NCBI GenBank assembly: GCA_030429235.1
Contig: JAUIDB010000014.1
Location: 62,001-126,000 of the forward strand
From: Thermoanaerobaculia bacterium
Lineage (GTDB): Bacteria > Acidobacteriota > Thermoanaerobaculia > Multivoradales > JAIOJS01
Direction: 5' to 3'
Length of the DNA stretch: 64,000 nucleotides
The notes under the pieces were generated by a model. The model worked only from the letters and a program-made list of their open reading frames with translations. It did not search any database and was not told where the DNA came from. This document shows, in pieces, positions 1 through 10,644 of the stretch. The stretch's first letter is position 1. The number at the start of each line of letters is the position of its first letter. The translations under genes were made by a program, and so were the position numbers.

Positions 1-447
1 GAGCGGGGACTCGCGACGGCCCACCTGACCGCCGGGCAGACCGCCGGGACAGCGACCATCACTGCGGCCTCTGGTGGTGCTACCGCGGTGACGATCACCG
101 TGGAGATCGGGGAAACCGTCGGCAGCCTGAATCTCACTGGCAAGCCCACCCGGTTCAAATTCACCGGGGGCAGGAGCGAGTTGCGATTGTTCGTGCTCGA
201 TCGAGACGGACAGCCGCTCTCCGGCGCCTCGGTCTTCTTCTCGTCCACGGCGGGCAGGCTGGACTCTGGCGGCCAGGCGGTTCCGAGCAATGGACAGGGC
301 GAAGCCACGGATACACTCCGCCTGAACAAGGCAGAAGCGGCCCTGGTGGCCGGGGGTAGTGTCCAGGTGACCGCGCGGGTGGTCGTCGGTGGGGTCGAGA
401 GTACGACCTCGATCGATCTTCCCGTCGATCCGGCTCCCGCTCCCTAG
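1..447 (+). CDS. Ig-like domain protein, C-terminal end (partial)
   Basis: The reading frame is open from the first base of the window and ends at TAG 445-447, so only the last 148 residues of a longer protein are visible. The visible part is rich in Thr, Ala, Gly and Val with alternating beta-strand character. It holds a segment of the kind found in bacterial Ig-like (Big/invasin-type) repeats, with phrases such as DGQPLSGASVFF and GRLDSGGQAV and an ending in a Pro/Ala tail. Such repeats are usually extracellular, in adhesins or surface/secreted proteins. The N-terminus, signal and any catalytic domain lie outside the window, so no more specific function can be given. Confidence 0.6.
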   Translation, partial: ERGLATAHLTAGQTAGTATITAASGGATAVTITVEIGETVGSLNLTGKPTRFKFTGGRSELRLFVLDRDGQPLSGASVFFSSTAGRLDSGGQAVPSNGQGEATDTLRLNKAEAALVAGGSVQVTARVVVGGVESTTSIDLPVDPAPAP

Positions 448-554
448 CCCACGGGACTCTGCCGGCGCTGGGATCTGCCCGATCGGCCGCTTGCGGTCGG
501 TAGTAGAAGCCTGCCCCCGACCCGGTCTCGAGCCGCAGGTACGTCGCCGCTTCC

Positions 555-563
555 TGCTATACT
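555..563 (+). promoter_or_regulatory. extended -10 promoter (TGCTATACT) before the TPR gene
   Basis: TGC directly precedes a TATACT hexamer (558-563), matching the extended -10 consensus TGnTATAAT closely. No clear TTGACA lies 17 nt upstream. The 28-nt leader to the ATG at 592 contains AAAGG as a weak Shine-Dalgarno. Confidence 0.5.
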
Positions 564-591
564 GCAGCGGCTTTCTGAGTACCCAAAGGCT

Positions 592-2469
592 ATGGCTGAC
601 AACCCAATCGGAGACCACCGCCTCGCGAGCTTGCGACACCGCTGGGAGCAGGATCCCTCATCCCGGCTATTCGTTCAGCTGGCGGAGGCACATCGACGTC
701 GCGGAGAGGTGACCGAGGCGTTGGAGGTCCTGGATCGGGGCCTCACGTTTCATCCCAATTACCTCTCGGCCAAGATCGTTCGGGCGCGCTGTCAACTCGA
801 ACTCGGCCGAGCCGGGGAGGCGCGGGAGGAACTCGAGTCCGTGGTGTCTAGGGACCCGACCCATCTCGTGGCAGGTCAGCTCCTGGTGGAGACGCACCTC
901 CAACTCGGTGACCGGTCGCGAGCCCTCGAGGCTCTGGAGCGCTATCGTCTACTCGGCGCTGGCGGAGACGAGTTCGACGAACTCGAACGGCGAGCGACCG
1001 GCTTCGAGCAGGCGGAGGCGGCCTCGGCTTTGGACCTTCTGGTGCCGGGTCCAGAGCCGGCCGTGGTACCTGTCGAGGCTTCTGAGACCTCCCGGGACGC
1101 ACCGAAGGAGCCGGAGCGGGTCGAAGCAGCGGAGCCCCCGCCTCGCGAGCCGCTACGAGCCGTCGCCGGTGCCCCGTTCGATCTGCCGCCGTCTCCTGAG
1201 CCCCGCTGGGCCCCGCTGCTCGGGGAGGAATCGCGGGTGTTGGTGCGCTGGGGGGCGTCCAGTCCGTTCGGAGGATCGACTCAGATACCGAGCGGCCGCA
1301 TCGCCGGGCAGCTGTTCGAGGAGGCACCCCAGCCGGCCGCCTCCCCGATCGCACTGGAGCACCCGGTGGCGACCCTCCCGGAGCCAGCCGGAGCCTCCGA
1401 ATCGGAACCCGAACCGAAGCCCGACCGAGCCGAGGCCGCCGACCTCTCCGACGCAGAACCGATCGTCTCGGCCACGCTGGGAGAACTCTACCTTCGCCAA
1501 GGGCACCACTCCGAGGCGTTGGCCGTCTTCGAGCAGGTGCTGGAGCGGGACCCGGAAGACTCGGCTGCCCTCAGAGGGCTCGACCAGTTGCGGGAACTCT
1601 CTACTGCGGATTCCGACCCGGACGAGGAGCCCGGGAGTGTGGCCGAGCTGTCAGCAGCCGAAGCCCCTACCGACGTAGAGGAGGCATCCGAGGACACGAC
1701 AACCGTCCTCCCCGGGGAGTTTGTTCCCACTTCGCCAACCCTCGAGGAAGGGGAGGAGGCGCCGATGGATACGGTTCCGCACGACGACGTGGATCTTCCA
1801 GCGCCCTCGAGCGAGCCAGAGGAACTGGCGGTGGTCGAACTCGAAGAATCCCCACAGGACCCAGAAGAGCTCACAGCCGAGGAGGCTGACGGGGATGAGG
1901 TAGCCGTCGCCGAGCCGGCGTCGGCGATGGAACTCGACCCGGACCACTCTCCGGCGCACGACGAGGCCGGAGCCGACTCGGAACAGGGAGCGGTGGAGCC
2001 CCTGGCGTCGGAGCCGCTCGCACTGGAGCCTCTAGAGGAACTGGCGGCGGCACCCGAACTCAGCGAGGACGTCGAGTCCGAGGCATCGGTCGCCACCGAG
2101 CGGTGGGAGGACGCAGGATCGTCCGAGGCCGCGCCGGCGGAGCCTGGAGACTCCGAAGCGGTCGAACCCGAGCCTCCGGCGGTCGAACCCCAGCTTGTGG
2201 CGATCGAACCCGAGCTTGCCGGCGACGAAGAACCGGCGGAGGAGACCGCTTTGCCTGCTGACTTCGAAGAGGCTCCACCTATGGAGACCACCACGGAGCC
2301 GGCGGTCGAGCCGGTGGTCGCGGCGCCTGCGCTCCCTGGCGAGTTCCCGCGCGATCTGACCGCTTTGGAACTCATGGGCGACGAGTCCGTCGCCACCCGC
2401 GGCTTGACTGCCCGGAAACTGCATCTGCTCAAGCAGTACCTGACCCGCATCACTAGGAAGGGCGAATAG
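592..2469 (+). CDS. TPR protein with long acidic Glu/Pro/Ala-rich region
   Basis: This 625-residue protein has two TPR parts. One is at the N-terminus (about residues 12-120: SRLFVQLAEAHRRRGEVTEAL and following helices). A second single unit is at about 292-335 (LGELYLRQGHHSEALAVFEQVL). Between and after them lies low-complexity sequence dominated by Glu, Pro, Ala and Ser, and a short basic helix ends the protein (LTARKLHLLKQYLTRI). There is no signal peptide or membrane segment, so it is probably cytoplasmic. The next gene, a Roadblock protein, starts at the base after the stop, so the two are almost certainly co-translated and may form a complex. TPRs generally mediate protein contacts; the partner and process are unknown. 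The extreme composition produces long antisense open frames that are not genes. Confidence 0.7.
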   Translation: MADNPIGDHRLASLRHRWEQDPSSRLFVQLAEAHRRRGEVTEALEVLDRGLTFHPNYLSAKIVRARCQLELGRAGEAREELESVVSRDPTHLVAGQLLVETHLQLGDRSRALEALERYRLLGAGGDEFDELERRATGFEQAEAASALDLLVPGPEPAVVPVEASETSRDAPKEPERVEAAEPPPREPLRAVAGAPFDLPPSPEPRWAPLLGEESRVLVRWGASSPFGGSTQIPSGRIAGQLFEEAPQPAASPIALEHPVATLPEPAGASESEPEPKPDRAEAADLSDAEPIVSATLGELYLRQGHHSEALAVFEQVLERDPEDSAALRGLDQLRELSTADSDPDEEPGSVAELSAAEAPTDVEEASEDTTTVLPGEFVPTSPTLEEGEEAPMDTVPHDDVDLPAPSSEPEELAVVELEESPQDPEELTAEEADGDEVAVAEPASAMELDPDHSPAHDEAGADSEQGAVEPLASEPLALEPLEELAAAPELSEDVESEASVATERWEDAGSSEAAPAEPGDSEAVEPEPPAVEPQLVAIEPELAGDEEPAEETALPADFEEAPPMETTTEPAVEPVVAAPALPGEFPRDLTALELMGDESVATRGLTARKLHLLKQYLTRITRKGE

Positions 2470-2826
2470 ATGTTTCTCGAGACGCTCAGCGATATCAGCC
2501 GCCGCATCGATGGTACCCTCGCCCTCTCTCTAGTGGCGAAGGACGGGATGCCGGTCGAATCGGTGAGTTCACAACCCGATCTCGACCTCGAAGTCCTCGC
2601 CGCCGAACTGATGACCCAGGTACGGAATATCTCGGCTGACCATCGTGAACTGAGCGTCGGCGAGGTCGAGCACCTGGCGGTGACCACCGACGCCATGACC
2701 CTCATGGTGAGCGCGGTCGCCAGCGACTACTTCCTGCTGCTCGTCCTGCGGGACGCCACCAACTTCGGTCGCGCTCGTTTCGAACTGCGCCGGGCACGGG
2801 TGTTGCTCGAACCCGAGTTGACCTGA
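2470..2826 (+). CDS. Roadblock/LC7 domain protein
   Basis: This 118-residue protein matches a single Roadblock/LC7 fold: an N-terminal helix (MFLETLSDISRRIDGTLAL), a strand with a KDGMPVES turn typical of the family, a central helix (LEVLAAELMTQVRNIS) and a final strand pair (YFLLLVLRD). Bacterial Roadblock proteins such as MglB regulate small Ras-like GTPases or act as signalling scaffolds. No MglA-type GTPase is present in this window. The gene abuts the upstream TPR gene with no gap, which suggests a stable partnership. Assignment to the fold is good; the process it regulates is unknown. Confidence 0.75.
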   Translation: MFLETLSDISRRIDGTLALSLVAKDGMPVESVSSQPDLDLEVLAAELMTQVRNISADHRELSVGEVEHLAVTTDAMTLMVSAVASDYFLLLVLRDATNFGRARFELRRARVLLEPELT

Positions 2827-2858
2827 TCCAACCCACTCTTTCCGATCCAACGATCCGA

Positions 2859-2891
2859 CCGCGCCTGCGCGGTACTCGCCCCGCACGGGGC
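2859..2891 (+). terminator. tandem GC hairpins before accB (terminator or attenuator)
   Basis: Two perfect hairpins lie in tandem in the 90-nt gap before accB: CCGCGC-CT-GCGCGG (2859-2872) and GCCCCG-CA-CGGGGC (2878-2891). The second is followed by TTCT. They could end the TPR/Roadblock transcript or attenuate accBC. The T run is too short for a confident intrinsic terminator. Confidence 0.4.
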
Positions 2892-2916
2892 TTCTAGTCG
2901 AGGAGGACTCCGTTCC

Positions 2917-3405
<489 letters not shown>

Positions 3406-3411
3406 TCACCG

Positions 3412-4790
<1,379 letters not shown>

Positions 4791-4794
<4 letters not shown>

Positions 4795-5420
4795 TCACCG
4801 CCCCGCGGATCTACGGCATTGCCGATCGCGGGGTGCTGGCAGGACGGTCGGTACCCGATGCCGTGGAGGCCATGGCACAGGCCGGGATCCGCTGGGTTCA
4901 GGTGCGAAGCAAGAGCGGACCGGACTGCCAACTCTGGCGCGAGGTGGAGGAGAGCTGCCGCCGGGTCGAGGGAGGCGCTACGGATCTCTGGGTCGACGAT
5001 CGGGTGGACGTGGCGGCGACGCTACCGGTACGCGGTGTGCACCTGGGGCAGACCGATCTCTCTCTGGAGGCAGCTCGCGCGGTCCTACCGGCGGGCCGCT
5101 GGATCGGCCTGTCCACCCACAACCTCCCTCAAGCGAGAGAAGCCGAGGAACTGGGACCCGAGGCGATCGCAGTGGGTCCGATCTTCCCGACCCGGAGCAA
5201 GGCCGATCCCGACCCGACGGTGGGTCTCGGCCTTCTGAGAGGAATCCGCGCCGTGACTCGCCGCCCGCTCCTTGCGATTGGCGGGATCGCGGCGCAGAAC
5301 TTCGAGCGGGTTTTGGAAGCTGGTGCGGACTGCGTGGTACTGCTGAGTGCCCTCTGCGGGGCTGAGAACATCGAAACGGCGTCGCGGCGGTTCGTGATGA
5401 TGGCGGAGGAGAGTAGCTGA
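4791..5420 (+). CDS. thiE: thiamine-phosphate synthase
   Basis: This 209-residue TIM-barrel protein fits ThiE, which joins hydroxymethylpyrimidine pyrophosphate and thiazole phosphate to make thiamine phosphate. Diagnostic segments are VQVRSK (the family's QxRxK), [30 protein letters not shown] and the phosphate-binding AIGGI. The start chosen is GTG 4791, which has AGGAGGG just upstream and overlaps the accC stop by four bases. Its own TGA overlaps the ATG of the next gene by one base. Placement behind accBC is unusual for thiamine genes; no other thi gene is in the window. A TenI-like regulator is a less likely alternative. Confidence 0.85.
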
Positions 5421-6886
5421 TGGCGGGCGAGCGTTTTTCCAACCGTTGGGGGTTGATCTTGGCCACTCTGGGGATGGCGGTCGGGACCGGCAACATCTGG
5501 CGATTTCCCCGGGTCGCAGCGAGCAACGGTGGGGGCAGCTTCCTGGTGGCCTGGGTCGTCTTTCTGCTGCTCTGGTCGGTACCGCTGATGATCGTCGAGT
5601 TCTCCTTCGGCAAGAGGTCTCGACTCGGCACCGTGGGGGCGTTCGTCAAACTTGCCGGACGCCGTTGGGCCTGGATGGGGGCCTGGGTCGCAGTCTGTGC
5701 CACGGCCATCATGTGCTACTACTCGGTAGTAGCTGGCTGGTGCCTGCGCTATCTCGGACTCTCGCTCAGTGGTGGCCTGGCCGGTTCGGACCCGCAGGCC
5801 GCCTGGGATGGTTTTGCGGCCCAGCCGATCGCCGTCTTCTTCCACCTACTCGCCATGGGCCTGGCGACGGCGGTGGTCTTCTTCGGAGTGCGCGGCATCG
5901 AAAAGGTCGCTCGGGTCTTGATTCCGACTCTCTTCTGTCTGGTGATCGTTCTGGCCATCCGAGCGGTCACTCTGCCGGGAGCGGAAGCCGGCCTAGCGTT
6001 CCTGTTTACACCGCATTGGGGAGATCTCGCCGATCCGCGGCTCTGGCTCGAGGCCCTCACCCAGAACGCCTGGGATACGGGGGCGGGATGGGGCCTGATC
6101 CTGACCTACGCCATCTACATGCGGGTCCGGGAAGATGTGCCGCTCAACGCCTTCCTGATCGGATTCGGCAACAACTCGATGTCGCTGCTGGCGGGCATCA
6201 TGGTTCTCTGCACCGTCTTTGCCATCAACCCCGCGGCGCAGGCCGAGATCGTCGGGGCTGGCAACGAAGGACTGACCTTCATCTGGATGCCCCAACTCTT
6301 CGGCGCCATGCCGGGTGGGGCCTTCTTCATGATCCTCTTCTTCCTCGCGCTCTCCTTTGCGGCGCTGACCAGTCTGATCTCGATGCTGGAACTGGCGACT
6401 CGAGTGTTGATCGACAGCGGTCTACCCCGACGGGCAGCACTCGGGGTCGTGGCCGGACTCGGGTTCGGGGTCGGGATTCCTTCGGCGTTGTCGATGAGCG
6501 TGTTCCAGAACCAGGACTGGGTCTGGGGAGTTGGTTTGATCTTGTCTGGACTCTTCTTCGCCATCGCGGCGCTGCTTCACGGTGTGGAGCGGCTGCGCAA
6601 AGATACGATCAATGACGGGAGTGGAGACCTCGTACTCGGACGTTGGTGGACGGTCTGCATTGCGCTGCTGGTTCCGGTCGAGGCGGTGGTTCTCATGGTC
6701 TGGTGGCTCTACCAGGCTCGCGGCTGGGACCCCGAGACCTGGCTCGATCCCCTGCAGCCCTTCAGCGTAGGCACCGTGCTCGTGCAGTGGGCGGTGGTGC
6801 TGGCCATCCTCTGCCTGGCCAACGGCTGGCTGGTGCGGAGGTTGGCGACGGACCGAGAATCCAGGAGAACGGAGGTGCCCTCATGA
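5420..6886 (+). CDS. sodium:neurotransmitter symporter family transporter (NSS/SNF, MetP-like)
   Basis: This 488-residue polytopic membrane protein belongs to the sodium-coupled NSS family (LeuT, MhsT, MetP). Its first segment holds the signature GMAVGTGNIWRFPR, which in LeuT contributes sodium and amino-acid binding in TM1. About 11-12 hydrophobic segments follow, the number expected for the family. It is presumably an amino-acid importer of the inner membrane. The next gene encodes a tiny single-span protein resembling MetS, the small subunit of the MetPS methionine/alanine importer of Corynebacterium. That favours a MetP-type transporter, though the substrate cannot be read from sequence. 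Confidence 0.9.
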   Translation: MAGERFSNRWGLILATLGMAVGTGNIWRFPRVAASNGGGSFLVAWVVFLLLWSVPLMIVEFSFGKRSRLGTVGAFVKLAGRRWAWMGAWVAVCATAIMCYYSVVAGWCLRYLGLSLSGGLAGSDPQAAWDGFAAQPIAVFFHLLAMGLATAVVFFGVRGIEKVARVLIPTLFCLVIVLAIRAVTLPGAEAGLAFLFTPHWGDLADPRLWLEALTQNAWDTGAGWGLILTYAIYMRVREDVPLNAFLIGFGNNSMSLLAGIMVLCTVFAINPAAQAEIVGAGNEGLTFIWMPQLFGAMPGGAFFMILFFLALSFAALTSLISMLELATRVLIDSGLPRRAALGVVAGLGFGVGIPSALSMSVFQNQDWVWGVGLILSGLFFAIAALLHGVERLRKDTINDGSGDLVLGRWWTVCIALLVPVEAVVLMVWWLYQARGWDPETWLDPLQPFSVGTVLVQWAVVLAILCLANGWLVRRLATDRESRRTEVPS

Positions 6887-7011
6887 CGTCCCTGGGTTGG
6901 ATCACGATGGTGGTGATCTGTGGTTTCGTGTGGGGTGGCTTCGGCTGGTTCATCACCTGGGCGATCGGCGCGGAGCGACGCAAGTCCCGCGGTGACGGTT
7001 CCTCGAGTTGA
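6883..7011 (+). CDS. MetS-like small subunit of NSS transporter (42 aa)
   Basis: This small gene starts with ATG overlapping the transporter stop (ATGA) and encodes 42 residues. One hydrophobic span (about residues 5-29, MVVICGFVWGGFGWFI inside it) is followed by a basic, hydrophilic tail (ERRKSRGDGSSS). Size, topology, a Gly/Trp/Phe-rich helix and position directly after an NSS transporter match the MetS-like small subunits that accompany MetP-type NSS importers. It is too short for routine ORF calling. Its stop in turn overlaps the TTG start of the shikimate kinase gene (TTGA), so three genes are translationally linked. Confidence 0.8.
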   Translation: MTSLGWITMVVICGFVWGGFGWFITWAIGAERRKSRGDGSSS

Positions 7012-7523
7012 GGGTTTTTCTGACCGGGTTCATGGCGGCCGGGAAGACCTCGGTGGGGCGATGTCTGGCGGCTCACCAGGGGGTGCCCTTCTTCGACCTC
7101 GACGAATTGGTCGTGGAGCGGACCGGGGTTTCGATCGCCGCCCTGTTCGCCAGGGAAGGAGAAGAGGCCTTCCGGCGGATCGAGCGGCGGTTGCTCCAAG
7201 CATACTCCTGGCCTCAAGGCTGCGTCGTGGCCACCGGGGGTGGCTGCCTGGTCGAAGCCGATTCGATGGCCTGGGCCCGACAGCGAGGCACGGTGGTCTG
7301 GCTCGATCTTCCCTTTGATACCATTCGGAGACGAGTCGGAGAGCACAGCGGGCGGGAGCGTCCCCTCTTTGCGGACCCTGCAGAGGCGGAGATCCTGTAC
7401 GCAACACGTCGCGAGGCCTATTCCCGAGCTGACCTACACGTCGCCCTCGATGGGGCGGAGAATCCAGGGGAGGTCGCCCTCCGTATCGCCGAACGGCTGG
7501 GGAGTCTCGATTGCGCTACTTGA
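7008..7523 (+). CDS. aroK: shikimate kinase
   Basis: This 171-residue P-loop kinase phosphorylates shikimate at the 3-hydroxyl in the aromatic amino-acid pathway. It has the Walker A loop GFMAAGKTS (residues 7-15), the DLDELV substrate-binding aspartate region, and the conserved ATGGGCLV. The start is TTG at 7008; a downstream ATG (7032) would remove the first beta-strand, so TTG is preferred. It overlaps the preceding small gene by four bases. Gluconate kinase or another small-molecule kinase is possible but less likely. Confidence 0.85.
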   Translation: MRVFLTGFMAAGKTSVGRCLAAHQGVPFFDLDELVVERTGVSIAALFAREGEEAFRRIERRLLQAYSWPQGCVVATGGGCLVEADSMAWARQRGTVVWLDLPFDTIRRRVGEHSGRERPLFADPAEAEILYATRREAYSRADLHVALDGAENPGEVALRIAERLGSLDCAT

Positions 7524-8260
7524 TCGTTTCCGACATGCACGGCAACTGGGATGCCTTCGAAGCAGTCCTGCGTCGTGTCCGGCGCAAGCACTTCGACGGG
7601 GTGTTGGTGCTGGGTGACTTGGTGGGCTACGGCGCCTCGCCGAACCAGATCGTAGAAGCCGTTCGAGAGCGAATGCCGGCTCCGGCGGTAGTGATCCGGG
7701 GCAATCACGACAAAGTCGTCGCGGGGATCGAGGACGGCGCCAACTTCAATCCAGCGGCCCTCGAGGCCGCGCGGTGGGCGGCTGACAAACTCACGGCGAA
7801 GAACCTACGCTACGTGCGGGAACTGCCGCGAGGGCCTTCGGAGATCGAACCAGGGGTCGGCATCTGCCACGGGTCTCCCCTCGACGAAGACTTCTACGTC
7901 TTTTCGGACTTCGATGCCTACCAGATCTTCGCCGACTGGGATCTCGCGGTGACCTTCTTCGGCCACACGCACATCCCCTCGCTGTTCGTGCAGCGGGAGG
8001 AGGGGGCGATCGAAGTTTCCCTACTACGAGGTGAAAGCGGGACCTTGGAACTGGACCGTGAGGCGCGCTACCTGATCAATCCGGGGTCGGTTGGCCAGCC
8101 GCGCGACCGCGATGCGCGGGCGGCGTACATGATCTTCGACAGCGACCGCTGGGTCGTCAACTGGTACCGCCTCGACTATCCGATCGACAAGGCGCAGCAG
8201 CGCATCGAAGAAGCAGGGCTGCCACAGATCCTGGCCGACCGTCTGGCGATGGGGGTCTAG
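7511..8260 (+). CDS. calcineurin-like metallophosphoesterase (YfcE/MJ0936-like)
   Basis: This 249-residue protein has the ordered metal motifs of class III/YfcE-type phosphoesterases: SDMHGN at the start, GDLVGYG, RGNHD and the late GHTH (in FFGHTHIP). It is probably a soluble phosphodiesterase; the substrate is unknown. The start is TTG at 7511, overlapping the aroK stop by 13 nt, because the first aspartate/histidine pair lies only eight residues in. The stop TAG lies inside CTAG (8257-8260), which also supplies the stop of the convergent ccmF gene on the other strand. Confidence 0.88.
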   Translation: MRYLIVSDMHGNWDAFEAVLRRVRRKHFDGVLVLGDLVGYGASPNQIVEAVRERMPAPAVVIRGNHDKVVAGIEDGANFNPAALEAARWAADKLTAKNLRYVRELPRGPSEIEPGVGICHGSPLDEDFYVFSDFDAYQIFADWDLAVTFFGHTHIPSLFVQREEGAIEVSLLRGESGTLELDREARYLINPGSVGQPRDRDARAAYMIFDSDRWVVNWYRLDYPIDKAQQRIEEAGLPQILADRLAMGV

Positions 8261-10518
8261 CTCTCGGTCGCAGTAGAGAACCGTACGGCAATCTCGCGGG
8301 CACGTTGCCAGGTGGCCAGGGCGCCACCTGCCAGGACCACGTAGAGTCCGTACCAGACGAGGTTGATCAGGGGTTTGCGCGTCACGTCGACGGAGAGTCG
8401 AGCCGGTTTGGCGTCGGCGCCGACCGCGACTCCCGACACGGCGAGTCGTACGGCCCCCTCGGAGGCGTTGATGCCCAGCACGCTGACCATGCCGCCATCG
8501 GGGAGTGGCGTGACCGGAGATTCCACCTGACCATCCGGCGAGAAACGATAGATCGGGCGGATCTCCTGCGTCGTACCGTTTCGTTCGGCCAAGAGTCGCG
8601 CGCCGACGGCTACGATTCCACCGCTCTGCATCTGGACCAGAGCGTTGCCCTCAGCCTGGAGGTCGAAATCGAGAAAGCGCAGGGAGAGGTCTCCGATCTC
8701 GGTCGACTGGTCCTTGGCGAGCTCGAACTGCTGGCTGCCCATGGTCTCGCCGGGATCGAAGTCGATAGGTGAGATGTAGAGGTCTTCGAGCGCCACCTTG
8801 TGGATGTGAGGATTCGCCATGACCTGCCGCGTGCGCTGGTTGATGAAGAGCTTGGGGTACGACAGGTAACTCGAACCATCAGCCCGCACTACCTCGACCT
8901 CCATCTTCTCCTTCTCGAATCCTTGGCGCGGGATGAACCGCTTGAAGGTGAGCGTGAGGTCGCCGACGGTGCGGGGAACGTTCTGTTCCAGAGTGACCTT
9001 GGCGCTCTGATCGTAGGCGGAGGAGGCGAGAAAGCCGATCAGGATGACCCCGACTCCGACGTGAGCCAGGTAGCCGCCGGCGGCGCGGAGGCCGGCTCGT
9101 CGGCCCTTCTCGATGGTCTTGGACAGATTGGTGAGCAGGGCGAGTGCGGCGAGAAAGACGAAGAGCAGGTGGAGCGGCTGTCCGATCCGCAGAAAGAAGC
9201 CGAGGACGACGGTCAGAACAAGAGCCACGACCGATGCTCCGGCGATCTGGCGCAGCACCTGACTCGCTGCGTTGCCCTTCCAGGTGAGGTAGGGCACGAG
9301 GGCGAGCAGGAACGCGATGAGCAGGGCGATCGGCAGGTTCACGCGATTGTAGAAGCTCGGTCCGACCTGCCCCGGATTCTCCATGAACCAGGTCAACAGG
9401 GGAGCCGAGGTACCCACCGCCACCATCAGGGTGCACATCCCAACGGCGATGGTCGACAGCACCAGGAACGTCCCTCGAGACAGAACGGGGTCTTCGTTGG
9501 TCTCGGTCGGCACCTGCCGGAGGCGGGTAGCAAGCAGCCAGATCGAGATTCCGGCGAAGGTCGCCATCAGCCCGATCAGCCAACCAGAGATTCCGAGGTC
9601 GACGAAGCTGTGGACCGAGAAGTCAGCGAGCACGCCGGAGCGCGTCAGGAAGGTGCCGTAGAGGACCGAGAGATAGAGCAGGCAGGAGAGAACCAGGTTG
9701 GCTCGTCGGTAGCGCTTCTTCTGTCGTTCCAGGTACAAGCCATGGATCAGCACCACTCCGAGCAGCCAAGGGATCAAGGAGGCGTTCTCGACCGGGTCCC
9801 AACCCCAGTAGCCACCCCAGCCGAGGGTGCGGTAGGCCCAGTAGCCACCCATCAGGATTGCCGTCCCGAGGACCATGAACCCACCCAACGCCCAAGGGAA
9901 GGCGAGGGCCGCCCACCGGTCGTAGCGCCGGCGCCACATCGCTGCGACGGCGAAGGCAAAGGGGATCGCAGTGGCGGCGTAGCCGATGAACATCACTGGC
10001 GGGTGAATGACCATCCAGTAGTCCTGCAGCAGGGGATTCAGCCCCGAACCGTCGAGCGGCGTTTCGGAGAGCATCACGAACGGATTCTCACGCACCAGGA
10101 TGAAGAGAAGGCCGAGCTGCGTCAGCCCGTACACCATCATCACCGGGGCTTCGTCTCGTCCCGCGGCTCGAGCCAGGGGGATCCCCAACAGGGCGCCCCA
10201 GACGAGCCAGATCAGAAAGCTCCCCTTCTGGCCGGCCCAGAAGGCGGCGAACTGGAAGAACCACTGCAGGTCGTTGCCCGAGTACTGATAAACGTACTCG
10301 ATTCGGAAGTCGCGACGCATCAACAAGATGATGAGAATCGCCGCGGAGAAGACCACCGAAAGGGTGAAGAATTGGTAGGCGCGCCGAGCGAAGAGACGCG
10401 TCGACCGATCATCGGTGGCCAGGACCTGGCTATAGCCCCACAGGCTTACCAAGGAGAAGAAGAGCGAGCACCAGATGGCGAGCGCGCCGGGGAGATAGAG
10501 ATTCTGGAGGGTCGTCAT
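8257..10518 (-). CDS. ccmF: cytochrome c biogenesis heme lyase CcmF
   Basis: CcmF (753 residues) attaches heme to apocytochrome c at the periplasmic face of the inner membrane. It has many hydrophobic spans and the WWD heme-handling motif GWGGYWGWDPVENAS, and ends in a large periplasmic domain plus a last span. The length is somewhat above the E. coli protein. It is the promoter-distal gene of ccmABCDEF. In canonical System I it works with CcmH, and no ccmH or ccmI gene follows; the next gene is convergent. CcmF here probably acts without that complex or with distant partners. Confidence 0.93.
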   Translation of the reverse strand: MTTLQNLYLPGALAIWCSLFFSLVSLWGYSQVLATDDRSTRLFARRAYQFFTLSVVFSAAILIILLMRRDFRIEYVYQYSGNDLQWFFQFAAFWAGQKGSFLIWLVWGALLGIPLARAAGRDEAPVMMVYGLTQLGLLFILVRENPFVMLSETPLDGSGLNPLLQDYWMVIHPPVMFIGYAATAIPFAFAVAAMWRRRYDRWAALAFPWALGGFMVLGTAILMGGYWAYRTLGWGGYWGWDPVENASLIPWLLGVVLIHGLYLERQKKRYRRANLVLSCLLYLSVLYGTFLTRSGVLADFSVHSFVDLGISGWLIGLMATFAGISIWLLATRLRQVPTETNEDPVLSRGTFLVLSTIAVGMCTLMVAVGTSAPLLTWFMENPGQVGPSFYNRVNLPIALLIAFLLALVPYLTWKGNAASQVLRQIAGASVVALVLTVVLGFFLRIGQPLHLLFVFLAALALLTNLSKTIEKGRRAGLRAAGGYLAHVGVGVILIGFLASSAYDQSAKVTLEQNVPRTVGDLTLTFKRFIPRQGFEKEKMEVEVVRADGSSYLSYPKLFINQRTRQVMANPHIHKVALEDLYISPIDFDPGETMGSQQFELAKDQSTEIGDLSLRFLDFDLQAEGNALVQMQSGGIVAVGARLLAERNGTTQEIRPIYRFSPDGQVESPVTPLPDGGMVSVLGINASEGAVRLAVSGVAVGADAKPARLSVDVTRKPLINLVWYGLYVVLAGGALATWQRAREIAVRFSTATES

Positions 10519-10644
10519 AGCTGCAGTTCGAGGATTGGTTTCGCGCTGGAGCGCGCTAGGAGGCGCGACCGACGCCCGACGCGCCAGGAATCACTCTGCA
10601 CGATTGCCGCGGTGAGTCCGTTGGTGGGGCCGGAATCGGCTGGC

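Noticed and set aside
1488-2705. 405-codon open frame on the minus strand, Ser-rich
   Set aside because: Antisense shadow of the Glu/Ala/Pro-rich region of the TPR gene: GAG and GCC codons read backwards give Ser, Gly and Ala.
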